Both the position numbers and the translations under genes were made by a program. This document shows, one piece after another, positions 43,330 to 53,031 of a stretch of 64,000 nucleotides of DNA. This DNA comes from Salinimicrobium nanhaiense (GTDB lineage: Bacteria; Bacteroidota; Bacteroidia; Flavobacteriales; Flavobacteriaceae). The notes beneath the pieces are model-generated. The model was not told the DNA's origin, did not search any database, and worked only from the letters and a program-made list of their open reading frames with translations. Every line of letters starts with the position of its first letter. Positions within the stretch are counted from its first letter, which is position 1. Location of the stretch: positions 24,494-88,493 of the forward strand of contig JAAVJQ010000013.1 in assembly GCA_012038135.1 (NCBI GenBank), in the 5' to 3' direction.

Positions 43330-44130
43330 ATGAAACATACCTATAAAGTCACCGGCATGACCTGCAATGGTTGCCGTTCACATGTTGAAACAACCCTTCA
43401 GGAGGTTGAGGGAGTGAAAAATGCTACTGTAGATCTTGACAAAGAAGAGGCAGTGATTGAAATGGAGAAGCACATTCCCCGGGACATCTTTGAAACAGCG
43501 CTTCAACAGGGTGGCGGAAATTACCACATTCTGGCTCCGGGTACTTCGGAAGAAAAATCTGTAAAGGAGGGTGTCAAAAATGATGTTTTTGAAGACCGTT
43601 CTGAAGCAAATGAGTCTTTGATGACCCACACCTACAAGATCACCGGCATGACTTGTAATGGCTGTCGGTCACATGTTGAGGAGATGCTTAAAAAGGTCGA
43701 CGGAGTGAAATCTACTGCTGTGGATCTTGAAAAAGAAGAGGCAGTGATTGAAATGGAAAAGCACATTCCCTGGAACATCTTTGAAACAGCGCTGCAACAG
43801 GGTGGTGGAAATTACCACATTCTGGCTCCGGGTACTTCAGAAGAAAAGTCTGTAAAGGAGGGTGTCAAAAATGATGTTTTTGAAGACCATTCTGAAGCAA
43901 ATGAGTCTTTGATGACCCATTCCTACAAGATTACCGGCATGACCTGTAACGGTTGTCGGTCACATGTTGAGGAGACGCTTAAAAAGGTCGACGGAGTGAA
44001 ATCTGCTTCCGTAGATCTTGAAAAAGCCGAAGCTGAGGTGGAAATGAAGCGGCATATTCAAATAGGTGTTTTTGAAGATGCGCTGCAAAAAGACGGTGAC
44101 AGTTACCACATTCATTCTAAAGGGTCAAAG
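43330..44130 (+). repeat. In-frame tandem repeats of HMA units (291-bp period)
   Basis: Units start at 43330, 43621 and 43912; each full unit is 97 codons (HMA domain plus linker). Units 1 and 2 differ at only 3 of the last 61 residues, including identical [17 protein letters not shown] linkers. The third keeps the N-terminal half and then diverges. The fourth HMA (from about 44131) has no such linker. The DNA is almost as similar as the protein, so the duplication is recent. Confidence 0.93.
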
Positions 44131-46617
44131 GAAAAGTACGAGGTGACAGGAATGACCTGTAGCGGTTGTAGATCCCATGTGGAGGAAACCCTCAAAAAGG
44201 TGGAGGGAGTACAATCTGTTTCTGTTGACCTGGAAAAGGCAGAGGCGGTGATAACTTCAGAAAAACCAATTCCGGTATCTGTGTATCAGGAGGCGCTGAG
44301 AAAGGATGGCAGCACGTACAACATTTATCTTCCGGGGCAGGATATTACGGCCCCACCAAAGTCTGAAAAACCAAAAGGTAAGGGAACAGGAACTTTTTAC
44401 TGCCCCATGCATTGTGAGGGTGACAAAACTTACGACAAACCTGGAGATTGTCCCGTCTGCGGAATGGACCTGGTGGAGGAAGTGAGCCTCAAAGCTGAGA
44501 AGCCTCTATACACCTGCCCCATGCATCCCGAAATTAGGGAAGATGAGCCGGGAAGCTGCCCCAAATGTGGCATGGACCTGGTGCGGATGGAGCCTGAAGC
44601 TTCTGCAGAGAAAAAGTCTTATCAAAAGCTGCTGAAAAAGTTCAAAATAGCCGTGATTTTTACTCTACCAATTCTAATTATTGCCATGGGTGAAATGATT
44701 CCAGGAAATCCGATCTATGATTGGATGAGCATGGAGGCATGGAATTGGGTGCAGTTTGGACTTTCCATTCCGGTGGTGTTCTATGCCACCTGGATGTTCT
44801 TCGAAAGAGCCTACCGGTCTATAGTGACCTGGAACCTGAATATGTTTACGCTTATTGGAATTGGTGCCGGAGTAGCATGGTTATTTAGTGTTTTCGGGAT
44901 GCTGTTCCCGGGTTGGTTCCCGGAGCAGTTCCTAACAGAGCAGGGTACGGTTCATGTTTATTTTGAAGCCGCGACTGTAATCCTTACCCTGGTTTTGCTG
45001 GGACAGTTACTGGAAGCGAGAGCCCATAGCCGCACGAATTCGGCAATTAAGGAGTTGCTGAAACTTGCGCCCAATACAGCCACTATAGTGGTTAACGGCG
45101 AGGAACAGGAGATCCATACCGATGAGATCAAGGTGGGGGACATTTTGAGAGTAAAACCCGGAGATAAGATCCCGGTGGATGGAAGTATTCAAAAAGGGCA
45201 GACCAATATTGACGAGTCTATGATCACGGGCGAACCTGTGCCTGTGGAGAAAGCTGAAGGCGACAAGGTAACTTCGGGAACTATTAACGGGAACAGAAGC
45301 TTCACCATGAAAGCTGAAAAAGTGGGCGATGAAACGCTGCTTGCCCAAATCATTCAAATGGTGAACAATGCGAGCCGGTCGCAGGCGCCAATTCAGAAGC
45401 TGGCCGACAGGATCTCCGGATATTTTGTTCCGGTTGTAGTGCTTATTTCGGTGATCACATTCATTGTGTGGGCCGCTTTTGGACCTGAACCGAGCTATGT
45501 TTACGCTTTAATTAATGCCATAGCTGTATTGATCATCGCCTGTCCCTGTGCCCTTGGATTGGCTACACCAATGTCGGTCATGGTGGGAGTGGGGAAAGGT
45601 GCTCAAAACGGAGTGCTCATCAAAAATGCGCAGTCCCTTGAGCAGATGGACAAGATCGATGTGCTTATCATTGATAAAACAGGAACTATTACTGAAGGAA
45701 AACCTTCAGTTGAAAAAGTAGTGGCTTCGGGAGAGCTTTCAGAAGATGTTCTCATCGGCTATCAGGCTTCCATCAATGCGCAGAGCGAGCATCCGCTGGC
45801 AGAAGCCACAGTACGTTATGCGAAGGAAAAGAACCTGAAATATCCTGAAGCCACAGATTTCGACGCGGTTACCGGAAAAGGAGTTACAGGAACTTCAGAA
45901 GGAAAATCTATCGCCATAGGGAATGATAAGCTCATGCAGGAGATCAATGCTGAGGTTGATAAAAATCTTCAGCAGCAGGTAAAAACTGAGCAGGAGCAGG
46001 GGAAAACTGTTTCTTATATTGCTGTTGAAGGAAAGGTTGCAGGTTATGTAACTATTACTGATCCCATAAAAAAGACCAGCCGACAGGCAATTTCAGAGTT
46101 AATTGATGCCGGTGTCGAAGTGGTGATGTTGACCGGAGATAACGAGGTGACAGCAGCTGCCGTGGCTAAGGAGTTGCATCTTTCAGGTTTTAAAGCCGGT
46201 ATGTTGCCACAGGATAAGATGGAGGAGGTAACGAAACTTCAGCAGCAAGGAAAAAAAGTTGCCATGGCAGGGGACGGAATTAATGACGCTCCTGCACTTG
46301 CCCAGGCTGATATTGGAATTGCCATGGGAACAGGAACCGATGTGGCTATTGAAAGCGCAGAGATCACCCTCGTAAAAGGAGATCTTCACGGGGTGGTAAA
46401 AGCCAAAACCCTGAGTAAAAAGGTGATGAAGAACATTAAGCAGAACCTGTTTTTTGCTTTGATCTACAATACCCTGGGTGTGCCTATTGCTGCCGGAGTG
46501 TTATTCCCTTTCTTTGGAATTCTGCTTTCGCCGATGATCGCAGCACTGGCGATGAGTTTTAGCTCGGTTTCGGTAATTGCAAATGCGCTGAGGTTAAGAA
46601 CAGCCACCATAGGGTAG
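43330..46617 (+). CDS. copA: Copper/silver P-type ATPase with four HMA and two metal-binding zinc-ribbon-like domains
   Basis: The 1095-residue P1B ATPase exports Cu/Ag. Four HMA domains carry CxxC at C12/C15, C109/C112, C206/C209 and C277/C280. Two HMBD motifs begin at C358 (CPMHCEGDK...CPVCGMDL) and C396 (CPMHPEI...CPKCGMDL). Six to eight helices include the CPC ion site (738-740), TGEP in the actuator, DKTGT (phosphorylated Asp782), SEHPLAEA and [11 protein letters not shown]. The frame opens at a TTG at 43273, but the HMA start [10 protein letters not shown] gives 43330. A near -7 box (GAACTTTG, 43302-43309) suggests a separate promoter. The large N-terminus is unusual. Confidence 0.95.
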   Translation: MKHTYKVTGMTCNGCRSHVETTLQEVEGVKNATVDLDKEEAVIEMEKHIPRDIFETALQQGGGNYHILAPGTSEEKSVKEGVKNDVFEDRSEANESLMTHTYKITGMTCNGCRSHVEEMLKKVDGVKSTAVDLEKEEAVIEMEKHIPWNIFETALQQGGGNYHILAPGTSEEKSVKEGVKNDVFEDHSEANESLMTHSYKITGMTCNGCRSHVEETLKKVDGVKSASVDLEKAEAEVEMKRHIQIGVFEDALQKDGDSYHIHSKGSKEKYEVTGMTCSGCRSHVEETLKKVEGVQSVSVDLEKAEAVITSEKPIPVSVYQEALRKDGSTYNIYLPGQDITAPPKSEKPKGKGTGTFYCPMHCEGDKTYDKPGDCPVCGMDLVEEVSLKAEKPLYTCPMHPEIREDEPGSCPKCGMDLVRMEPEASAEKKSYQKLLKKFKIAVIFTLPILIIAMGEMIPGNPIYDWMSMEAWNWVQFGLSIPVVFYATWMFFERAYRSIVTWNLNMFTLIGIGAGVAWLFSVFGMLFPGWFPEQFLTEQGTVHVYFEAATVILTLVLLGQLLEARAHSRTNSAIKELLKLAPNTATIVVNGEEQEIHTDEIKVGDILRVKPGDKIPVDGSIQKGQTNIDESMITGEPVPVEKAEGDKVTSGTINGNRSFTMKAEKVGDETLLAQIIQMVNNASRSQAPIQKLADRISGYFVPVVVLISVITFIVWAAFGPEPSYVYALINAIAVLIIACPCALGLATPMSVMVGVGKGAQNGVLIKNAQSLEQMDKIDVLIIDKTGTITEGKPSVEKVVASGELSEDVLIGYQASINAQSEHPLAEATVRYAKEKNLKYPEATDFDAVTGKGVTGTSEGKSIAIGNDKLMQEINAEVDKNLQQQVKTEQEQGKTVSYIAVEGKVAGYVTITDPIKKTSRQAISELIDAGVEVVMLTGDNEVTAAAVAKELHLSGFKAGMLPQDKMEEVTKLQQQGKKVAMAGDGINDAPALAQADIGIAMGTGTDVAIESAEITLVKGDLHGVVKAKTLSKKVMKNIKQNLFFALIYNTLGVPIAAGVLFPFFGILLSPMIAALAMSFSSVSVIANALRLRTATIG

Positions 46618-46633
46618 GTTTACTTTAGGAATA

Positions 46634-46667
46634 AAAAAAGGTTCTCTGGAAAATGAGAACCTTTTTT
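46634..46667. terminator. Terminator after copA
   Basis: AAAGGTTCTC (46638-46647) pairs with GAGAACCTTT (46655-46664) and is flanked by A and T runs, so it can serve both copA (+) and the EF-hand gene (-). Confidence 0.85.
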
Positions 46668-46691
46668 CTTTTTGGTTTTATTTACAAGTGC

Positions 46692-47606
46692 TTACCAACC
46701 TGCTACATAGGGGCTATATAGATCATATTCCGCCTCATCGATGAGATCATTGTCATCTGCATCCCAGTCTCCAAACAATCCGGTATTCCATTCGTCTTCA
46801 GTAACCCAGGTGTCGGCATCGGCATCATATGTTTCGAACCACTGGGATTCTGCAAAGGCATTATTCCATTCATCATTGCTTAGTGACCCGTCTGCGTCTG
46901 CGTCATAAGTAGCAAAGTCATCTTCGCTCCAGTTTCCAAACATTCCGGCGAAACCGGTATTCCATTCTTCTTCACTTATTCCGTCATCGTCATCTGCATC
47001 TGAATTTGAAAATCCGGTATTATAAAATTCCTCGCTGCTTAGCGAACCATCCCCGTCTGCATCCCATTCGGTAAAGTTGTTTTGATAGGTAGCCGGTACT
47101 TCATTACTATCAAGGGACCCGTCACCATTGGTATCGAAATCGGCAAAGCCTGCAGTAGAAGTTTCAGCGACCACTGTTATTGTCTCTGTCTCAGCCAGAG
47201 CCTGATCTGTTGTGTCCCAGGTTCCGGGGGTTCCCCCATTATCTGCAAATAACATTAGCACTACCTGTTGACCCTCCCCGGCAGCAGTTATGGCACCTTC
47301 ATCAAAGGTTAGTTCTACGTTGGTGTTAACACCTGGCTCCAACCTTACGGGATCGGCTATAAAATCAGTGGTACTTTCATTACCTGAATGTACAGCAGTA
47401 AGCCAGCTGCTCTGACTAACGGTAATACTTTCAAGGACAACAGTATTGTCAGTTAATGTATATTCATCTCCGGCAAGAGCAAAAGAGCCGGTAGGTAGAG
47501 GAGTGACGGTACCATCATCGTCATCACTACAGCTGTTGAATCCAATTACCAGGAATAACATTCCTACATAAAGCATTAATTTCTTAAGGTTTTTTTCGTC
47601 TTTCAT
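46692..47606 (-). CDS. EF-hand lipoprotein with a DUF7282-like domain
   Basis: The 304-residue lipoprotein (NSC lipobox, Cys26, followed by SDDDD) has a beta-rich domain (about 45-150, resembling DUF7282). Six EF-hand-type loops start at Asp158, 182, 203, 235, 261 and 282, for example DTNGDGSLDSNE and DADADGSLSNDE. The repeated EEWNTGF/DEWNTGL sequence shows internal duplication. The protein is strongly acidic and should bind calcium at the cell surface or in the periplasm. Its job is unknown. It is monocistronic and converges on copA. Confidence 0.85.
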   Translation of the reverse strand: MKDEKNLKKLMLYVGMLFLVIGFNSCSDDDDGTVTPLPTGSFALAGDEYTLTDNTVVLESITVSQSSWLTAVHSGNESTTDFIADPVRLEPGVNTNVELTFDEGAITAAGEGQQVVLMLFADNGGTPGTWDTTDQALAETETITVVAETSTAGFADFDTNGDGSLDSNEVPATYQNNFTEWDADGDGSLSSEEFYNTGFSNSDADDDDGISEEEWNTGFAGMFGNWSEDDFATYDADADGSLSNDEWNNAFAESQWFETYDADADTWVTEDEWNTGLFGDWDADDNDLIDEAEYDLYSPYVAGW

Positions 47607-47811
47607 AATCGTTTCTTTTAGTTTTCCTATTGTTAATAATTAAACGCTGATAAAACTCTGAAAATTAAATGGTTGCACGAAATTATTTTGTAGGAATGAA
47701 GCCGATTTTAAATAGAGTTTAACGACGACGTTAAGTCTATCCTAAGAACTCTCACTTCTTTAGATAAGAATCCTAAAAAATAGGCTTTTGGAAGCCGTTA
47801 AGAGGCTGCAA

Positions 47812-47852
47812 TAAAAAAACTGCCTGTAAAACATAAAAGTCTTACAGGCAGT
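47812..47852 (-). terminator. Intrinsic terminator of the metalloprotease gene
   Basis: ACTGCCTGTAA (47819-47829) pairs with TTACAGGCAGT (47842-47852); on the minus strand a T run follows. The interval 47607-47811 upstream of the EF-hand gene shows no clear -7 box or other feature. Confidence 0.85.
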
Positions 47853-47873
47853 TCATATAATTTACCAGCTTAT

Positions 47874-50366
47874 TTAGCTATTAGGGTCAAGAATTAAATT
47901 CACTCTTTCCAGGGCATCTTCAAGATGGTACCTGGTAAGGGTATCATTGTTTCTGCCAATGCTGTTGCGAAGATCACCCTGAAGTTTCTTAAGTTCTCCC
48001 CTAACCACAGGACGAATGTCACTTTGTGCAACATCTACATCTGTTCTTGTGCTCCAGGAACGGAAACGCGCAGGAATTTGAGATTGTTCTTCGGTCATTA
48101 AATACTCCATGCGGTTGATGTATGCACGCTGAAGGTTTCTACGGTAAGTATCAATGCTTTGTCCTCTTCTTAATTCGCTCCAGATTCCGGTTCTAAGGTC
48201 CTGCATCATATCCAGGAGTCCGTAAGCACTGCTTCCGTTGATTTCCCGATTTTCGATCAGTCTTGCCATTCTTCCGAAGTCAAGCAAATTATTAAGCGTT
48301 CTTTCCTGAGTACCTCTAATTCTTTCCACGTTTCCGTCAAATTCGATCCTGTTAAAGATCTCCTGATCGATCAACCACTCCGGAGTGGAGAACAATTCAT
48401 CCTGAAGGAATTTCATCGCAGTTCTTTGTTTTTCGGGAGTAACGTGAAAGAAAACAGCACCTTCCTGGTCGTAGGTCTTACTTTCTTTGATCACTCCTCC
48501 TACGTTGGCTGCAACATGGCCCATGTAACGGTTGTACTGTCCAAGCACCTGCTCATACATGGTCTCAAGATCTTCATAATCTTTACCTTTTTCTGCAGTC
48601 CACTCGATAAGGTTAGGAATAATTCTTTTAAGGTTTTTAATACCGTACTGGCTTGCAAGTACAGAATCGTCACCAAGATCTTCTGTTTGAGAAGTAGGAT
48701 CGATCACACCGCTTTGCTGAGCTCCGAATCTATATACAGGATCTCCTGCTTTTTCAAGGATCCAGGAGTCGAGGATCTCTTTTTCCTCTTTTCCAAATTT
48801 ATCAGGGATCGGCTTATAACCCCACATGATAGAGTATTTGTCGTAAGGTCCAACTTCAGGCATTAAAGCAACATCACCATCTTCGGGTTGTGCGATGTAA
48901 TTGAATCGGGCGTAATCCATGATAGAAGGAGCTGTCCCATTCTTTTTAGTGAATTCTGGATTTCTGAGAGATTCAACCGAATAAGCAACGCTGCTTCCCA
49001 TATTGTGAGGAAGCCCGAGAGTATGTCCAACTTCGTGAGAAGAAACGAAACGGATTAATCTACCCATGATCTCATCCTTAAATGCTACGCCGCGGGCATC
49101 TTCGTTGATGGCTGCAGTTTGCACAAAGAACCAGTTTCTCAAAAGGGTCATTACATTATGATACCAGTTAATGTCCGATTCCAGGATCTCTCCGGAACGT
49201 GGATCACTCACGTGAGGTCCATTTGCATTTGGAATTGGAGAAGCCAGGTATCGTACTACCGAATAACGGGCATCTTCCGGGCTCCAGTCCGGATCTTCCT
49301 CTTTTGATGGGGGATCTTTAGCTATAATGGCATTTTTGAAACCTGCAGCCTCAAAAGCAACCTGCCAGTCTTCTATCCCTTGTTTAATGAAAGGTACCCA
49401 TTTTGCAGGGGTGGCACGATCAATATAATAAACAATGGGTTCTTTGGGTTCTACCAATTCCCCGCGTTTAAATTTTTCCATGTCTTCTTCCTTCACTTCC
49501 AGTCTCCACCTGTCGAGATATCTTACAGTCTCACTCTTTTGAGCTTCCAGACCGTAATCTGTCTGGCTTGATGTGAACCAACCCACACGCTCATCGAAAT
49601 ATCTTCTTTCCATAGGCACCTTTGGAAGCAAGATCATGGAGTTGCTCATTTTGACAGAAATAGAAGCTGTACTTGCATTAGAAGGCGGCTCTGAAGAATT
49701 GTAGGTCTTTACGTGACGCACCTCAATGTTCTCCGGGTAACTTCTAATCGTATCAATATAAGATCTGCTGTCATCAAGACGGGTGATCTTATAATCTTTT
49801 CTGTTTCTTTCGGGAAAACCCAGGGCCTGAACATCTTTTTTGAAAAGATCTGTCACCTTGATCACTGTCGAATTGTTCACAGAATCCTTGTGGTAAGCTG
49901 CTATATCAAAAGAGAATAGAATGGGTTCAAAATTAGAATTGACTACCGCCTCATGTATGGGAAGGGAATCTGCAGCGTAAATATCATGAGAAACTACGCG
50001 CAGGAGAACATTTTTGTTCTTCTTTTCCCAACGTAGCACCTGTTCGTTTTGCTTACCGCCACCAAAACCAATGCCCGATGCTGTTTGAGCAATCCTTGTA
50101 ACCATTAACATTTCACGATTAAAAAGACTGTCGGGAATTTCATAGTAGTAATCGTCCTCTACCTGGTGGACAGTAAATAATCCGGGGTCTGATTTTGCAT
50201 CTTTGGTAATTACCTTGTTGTAAGGTTTGATACCGTTTTTATCTTTTTCCTGGGGTTTGGGGGTGGCTGCTGTTTTAGTGTCTTTTTGAGGCTGAAAAAC
50301 AGCGCAGCTCGTCATTGAAAAAGAAAAGAAAACAATAACCAGCCGTAGCAGTAATCGGTTGTTCAT
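47874..50366 (-). CDS. Zinc-dependent metalloprotease lipoprotein (DUF5117/DUF5118/DUF4953 type)
   Basis: The 830-residue lipoprotein (TSC lipobox, about residue 21) belongs to a family common in Bacteroidota. The N-terminal domains (about 30-330; GIGFGGGKQNEQVLRWEKK, YDDSRSYID-like RLDDSRSYID) precede a metzincin site, HEVGHTLGLPHN (about residue 441). A Met turn (SIMDYARFNYIAQPED) follows about 45 residues later, and then a helical C-terminal region. It probably degrades proteins in the periplasm or at the surface; the substrate is unknown. It is monocistronic with its own terminator. Confidence 0.9.
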   Translation of the reverse strand: MNNRLLLRLVIVFFSFSMTSCAVFQPQKDTKTAATPKPQEKDKNGIKPYNKVITKDAKSDPGLFTVHQVEDDYYYEIPDSLFNREMLMVTRIAQTASGIGFGGGKQNEQVLRWEKKNKNVLLRVVSHDIYAADSLPIHEAVVNSNFEPILFSFDIAAYHKDSVNNSTVIKVTDLFKKDVQALGFPERNRKDYKITRLDDSRSYIDTIRSYPENIEVRHVKTYNSSEPPSNASTASISVKMSNSMILLPKVPMERRYFDERVGWFTSSQTDYGLEAQKSETVRYLDRWRLEVKEEDMEKFKRGELVEPKEPIVYYIDRATPAKWVPFIKQGIEDWQVAFEAAGFKNAIIAKDPPSKEEDPDWSPEDARYSVVRYLASPIPNANGPHVSDPRSGEILESDINWYHNVMTLLRNWFFVQTAAINEDARGVAFKDEIMGRLIRFVSSHEVGHTLGLPHNMGSSVAYSVESLRNPEFTKKNGTAPSIMDYARFNYIAQPEDGDVALMPEVGPYDKYSIMWGYKPIPDKFGKEEKEILDSWILEKAGDPVYRFGAQQSGVIDPTSQTEDLGDDSVLASQYGIKNLKRIIPNLIEWTAEKGKDYEDLETMYEQVLGQYNRYMGHVAANVGGVIKESKTYDQEGAVFFHVTPEKQRTAMKFLQDELFSTPEWLIDQEIFNRIEFDGNVERIRGTQERTLNNLLDFGRMARLIENREINGSSAYGLLDMMQDLRTGIWSELRRGQSIDTYRRNLQRAYINRMEYLMTEEQSQIPARFRSWSTRTDVDVAQSDIRPVVRGELKKLQGDLRNSIGRNNDTLTRYHLEDALERVNLILDPNS

Positions 50367-50593
50367 TAATTGTAAATTTTAGTTAAGAATCGGCCAATTT
50401 ATAAAAACAGGATGCGGCTGCCTAGCCTAAAGCTGTTAAAATAAAGAGAGTTGCACTTTGCCTGTATTGGACAGCAGGAAAAGCAAAAGGTTTAAAAATG
50501 AGTTAAAAAGAATCTTGTAAAAAGGAATATGATAGAGATCATCAAATCATATTTTAGATGGAACGGTAAGAATATTCCCTGCAGGATAAAGCC

Positions 50594-50601
50594 TATCTTT
50601 G
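50594..50601 (+). promoter_or_regulatory. -7 box of the T9SS-sorted protein gene
   Basis: TATCTTTG fits TAnnTTTG exactly, 8 nt before the ATG, so the transcript would be nearly leaderless. No TTG element stands at the right distance. The rest of 50367-50590 shows nothing else. Confidence 0.5.
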
Positions 50602-50608
50602 AATTTAA

Positions 50609-52483
50609 ATGAGATTTCTTTTACTGTTCCTGCTTTTATTCACAACCGGAAATATGTTTTCCCAGCTGGGTTTTTGCACAGGCAGTAAGGGAGATCCTAT
50701 CTTTCATGAAACTTTTGGTGCAGGTGCCGGGACGGGAGAGGCTTTGCCTGCAGGAGTTACCCACTATAACTATGTTGCCCAAATTCCCTACACAGACGGA
50801 GAGTATACCATTACCGGAAACACCGGACAGAACAACGGCAACTGGCATTCCATACCACCCACCACAATTTCAGGGGGAAAAGCCCTTATTGTAAATGCTG
50901 CTTTTACCCCGGGTATTTTTTATGAAACTACTATTTCGGGGTTGTGTGAGGCCACAACTTATGAATTTTCAGCTTTTTTAATGAATATCTTTAATCCTTC
51001 GAACGATGCCTGTGTAACCAATGAAGTTCCCATTAATGTAAAGTTTCAAATTCTGGATGAAACCGGTAACATTGTTTTGGCCGAAGGAAATACGGGTGAT
51101 GTCTATTCTTCAATCAATCCTGTATGGTCTCAAAAGGCTCTTACTTTCAGGTCTCAGGCAGGTCAGAATAAAGTGATCCTGAAGATGTTCAACAACGGAG
51201 TTGGTGGCTGCGGAAATGATCTGGCTATTGATGACATCATCTTCAGGTCCTGCGGAGATCTAACGGAAGTAACTTCAGCCGGAATTGATGAGGATGAGCT
51301 CGTGGTTTGTCCGCAGGATGTGCCGGCAAGAGTAAATCTCACTGCCACGCCGGATTTTAGAGTATATAATACCCACGCCTTTCAATGGCAGGAAAGCACA
51401 GATGGAGAAAACTGGCAGGATCTGCCGGGGGAGACCAGCCAGGAATTTACTTCGGAAGCTATATTTTCAACTAAATATTTTCGGGTCAAGGTTGCTGAAG
51501 ATGAAGTGAATCTTGATGACAGTTTTTGCAGTTCGGCTTCTGAAGCTTTTGCGGTGATCATTACCGGCACTCCAATGGCACCGGTAAGTTTGGGAGATGT
51601 AACGGCATGTAGGGGAGATGCAATTCCGGCTTTGCGGGTGCAGATCCTGGAGGATGAAAATGTTTTCTGGTATGATGCACCTTCCGGCGGAAATCTCATT
51701 GCTGCCGGAAATCCGAATTTTATTCCGGAGGAAGCCGGTACCTATTACGCCGAAACAAGAAAAATAAAATCAGAATGTGCAGCCAGCAGCAGAACAGCTG
51801 TGACTTTAAGCCTTTTTTCGAAACCTGAAGTTTTGGATGAAAGCCTTCAGCTTTGCCCGGAGCAGCCATTGACATTAGATGCGGGGGCGGGAAACTACAG
51901 CTATCTCTGGGCTTCAGGAGAAATGACAAGACAAATTGTGGTGGTACAGCCGGGAAATTATTTTGTAAATATCACCAATGCACAGGGTTGTTCGGCGGTC
52001 AAAAATTTTGAGGTGAAAACTGTAGATGTTGCGGGAATTTCCGCAGTCAGATCTGAAGGCAGTACAGTGATCATCATCCCCGAAAATTCCGGATCCTTTC
52101 AATATTCCCTGGACGGTATTAATTTCAAGGATTCAAACATGTTCACGAATATTTCCGGCGGAATTTATACGGCTTATCAAAGAGATCTTGCCGGCTGTAA
52201 GACTGTATCAAAAGAATTTCCGCACATCGTAATTCCCAAATTTATTACGCCAAATAATGACGGTTATAATGACCGGTTTGAGTTAAGGGGAGTGGAGTAC
52301 TTCAAAGCTTCCGAAATTCGCATTTTTGACAGATATGGCAGATTGGTGGCTCAAGGGAGAGGTGAGGATTTTTCATGGAATGGACTTCTACACGAAAAAG
52401 AACTCCCTGCTGAAGATTACTGGTTTCACATTTTTATAGATGGTTTCGATCCTGTTAAAGGCTCCTTTTCCCTGTTGCGGTAA
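50609..52483 (+). CDS. Surface protein with T9SS type B sorting domain
   Basis: The 624-residue protein has a signal peptide (about 1-19, ending MFSQ) and a carbohydrate-binding-like beta domain (about 25-205, GDPIFHETFGAGAG...LAIDDIIFRSCG). Ig-like repeats (about 210-450) contain SLGDVTACRGDAIPALRVQ and LCPEQPLTLDAG. The C-terminal domain (about 546-624) is of the gliding-associated/T9SS type B kind: PKFITPNNDGYNDRFEL, IRIFDRYGRLVAQ, WNGLLHEKELPAEDYWF. It is exported by the type IX system and displayed or secreted. It may bind glycans or act in adhesion; no catalytic motif is seen. Confidence 0.9.
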   Translation: MRFLLLFLLLFTTGNMFSQLGFCTGSKGDPIFHETFGAGAGTGEALPAGVTHYNYVAQIPYTDGEYTITGNTGQNNGNWHSIPPTTISGGKALIVNAAFTPGIFYETTISGLCEATTYEFSAFLMNIFNPSNDACVTNEVPINVKFQILDETGNIVLAEGNTGDVYSSINPVWSQKALTFRSQAGQNKVILKMFNNGVGGCGNDLAIDDIIFRSCGDLTEVTSAGIDEDELVVCPQDVPARVNLTATPDFRVYNTHAFQWQESTDGENWQDLPGETSQEFTSEAIFSTKYFRVKVAEDEVNLDDSFCSSASEAFAVIITGTPMAPVSLGDVTACRGDAIPALRVQILEDENVFWYDAPSGGNLIAAGNPNFIPEEAGTYYAETRKIKSECAASSRTAVTLSLFSKPEVLDESLQLCPEQPLTLDAGAGNYSYLWASGEMTRQIVVVQPGNYFVNITNAQGCSAVKNFEVKTVDVAGISAVRSEGSTVIIIPENSGSFQYSLDGINFKDSNMFTNISGGIYTAYQRDLAGCKTVSKEFPHIVIPKFITPNNDGYNDRFELRGVEYFKASEIRIFDRYGRLVAQGRGEDFSWNGLLHEKELPAEDYWFHIFIDGFDPVKGSFSLLR

Positions 52484-52583
52484 TTCTGTGGCTTGAGGTT
52501 AATCTGTCGTTAATTGCTCTCCTATGTTTTTTTGAAGTACAGAGAAATCTTATCTTAAGAGGATAAATTAAAAATTTCGAGCA

Positions 52584-52802
52584 ATGGAAAAGATAGTGAA
52601 TTTAGTAGCAGAAAAAGCAGGAATTACAACGGCACAAGCCCAAACGGCTGTGAATACTGTAGCAGGATTTCTTAAAGACAGAATGCCTCCCGCATTGGCG
52701 AGCCAGGTGGATAATTATCTTAAAGGCGATGCAGAAGGTGGCGGTGGCGGAATTGCCGGTGCAGCCGGAAAACTAGGCGGAATGTTTGGAGGGAAAAAGT
52801 AA
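52584..52802 (+). CDS. Small DUF2267-like protein
   Basis: A 72-residue protein of one helical bundle (residues 1-45, with AEKAGITTAQAQTAVNTVAGFLKDRMPPALASQVDNYLKG) and a glycine-rich tail (GGGGGIAGAAGKLGGMFGGKK). The PPALASQV helix pattern resembles the C-terminal half of DUF2267. No signal peptide. Function unknown; such short proteins are frequent in Bacteroidota. Separate from the upstream gene by 100 bp. Confidence 0.7.
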   Translation: MEKIVNLVAEKAGITTAQAQTAVNTVAGFLKDRMPPALASQVDNYLKGDAEGGGGGIAGAAGKLGGMFGGKK

Positions 52803-52824
52803 GGCTTCAGAATTGAAAAAAATA

Positions 52825-52952
52825 AAGGCTGTCTAAAAAATATTTTAGATACGTCAACCTGAACCTGTTTCAGGTTCTAATCCTGAATCGGATTATACAA
52901 TTCTGAAATAACAGAATGACGATCAATTAGATCTTTTAGACAGCCTTTTTTA
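52825..52952 (+). terminator. Terminator interrupted by an 84-bp palindromic element
   Basis: AAAGGCTGTCTAAAA (52825-52839) and TTTTAGACAGCCTTT (52935-52949) are a perfect 15-bp inverted pair followed by a T run, the halves of a normal terminator. Between them lie two copies of TTTTAGA (52844-52850, 52935-52941) around an 84-bp insert (52851-52934). The insert has inverted CGTCA ends and inner hairpins (ACCTGAACCTGTTTCAGGT; AATCCTGAATCGGATT). Removing the insert and one TTTTAGA leaves an intact terminator. Confidence 0.7.
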
Positions 52953-53031
52953 ATACCGCCCTAAAATTCCATTTTCAAAAGAAATTATTGGAATTTGGAA
53001 TTTTTTATTTGAAAATTTTCCCATGGGGTTT

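Noticed and set aside
43330..44130. HMA repeats as an assembly artefact
   Set aside because: The units carry different substitutions throughout and the third unit diverges, so a simple assembly error is unlikely, though unit number should still be checked.
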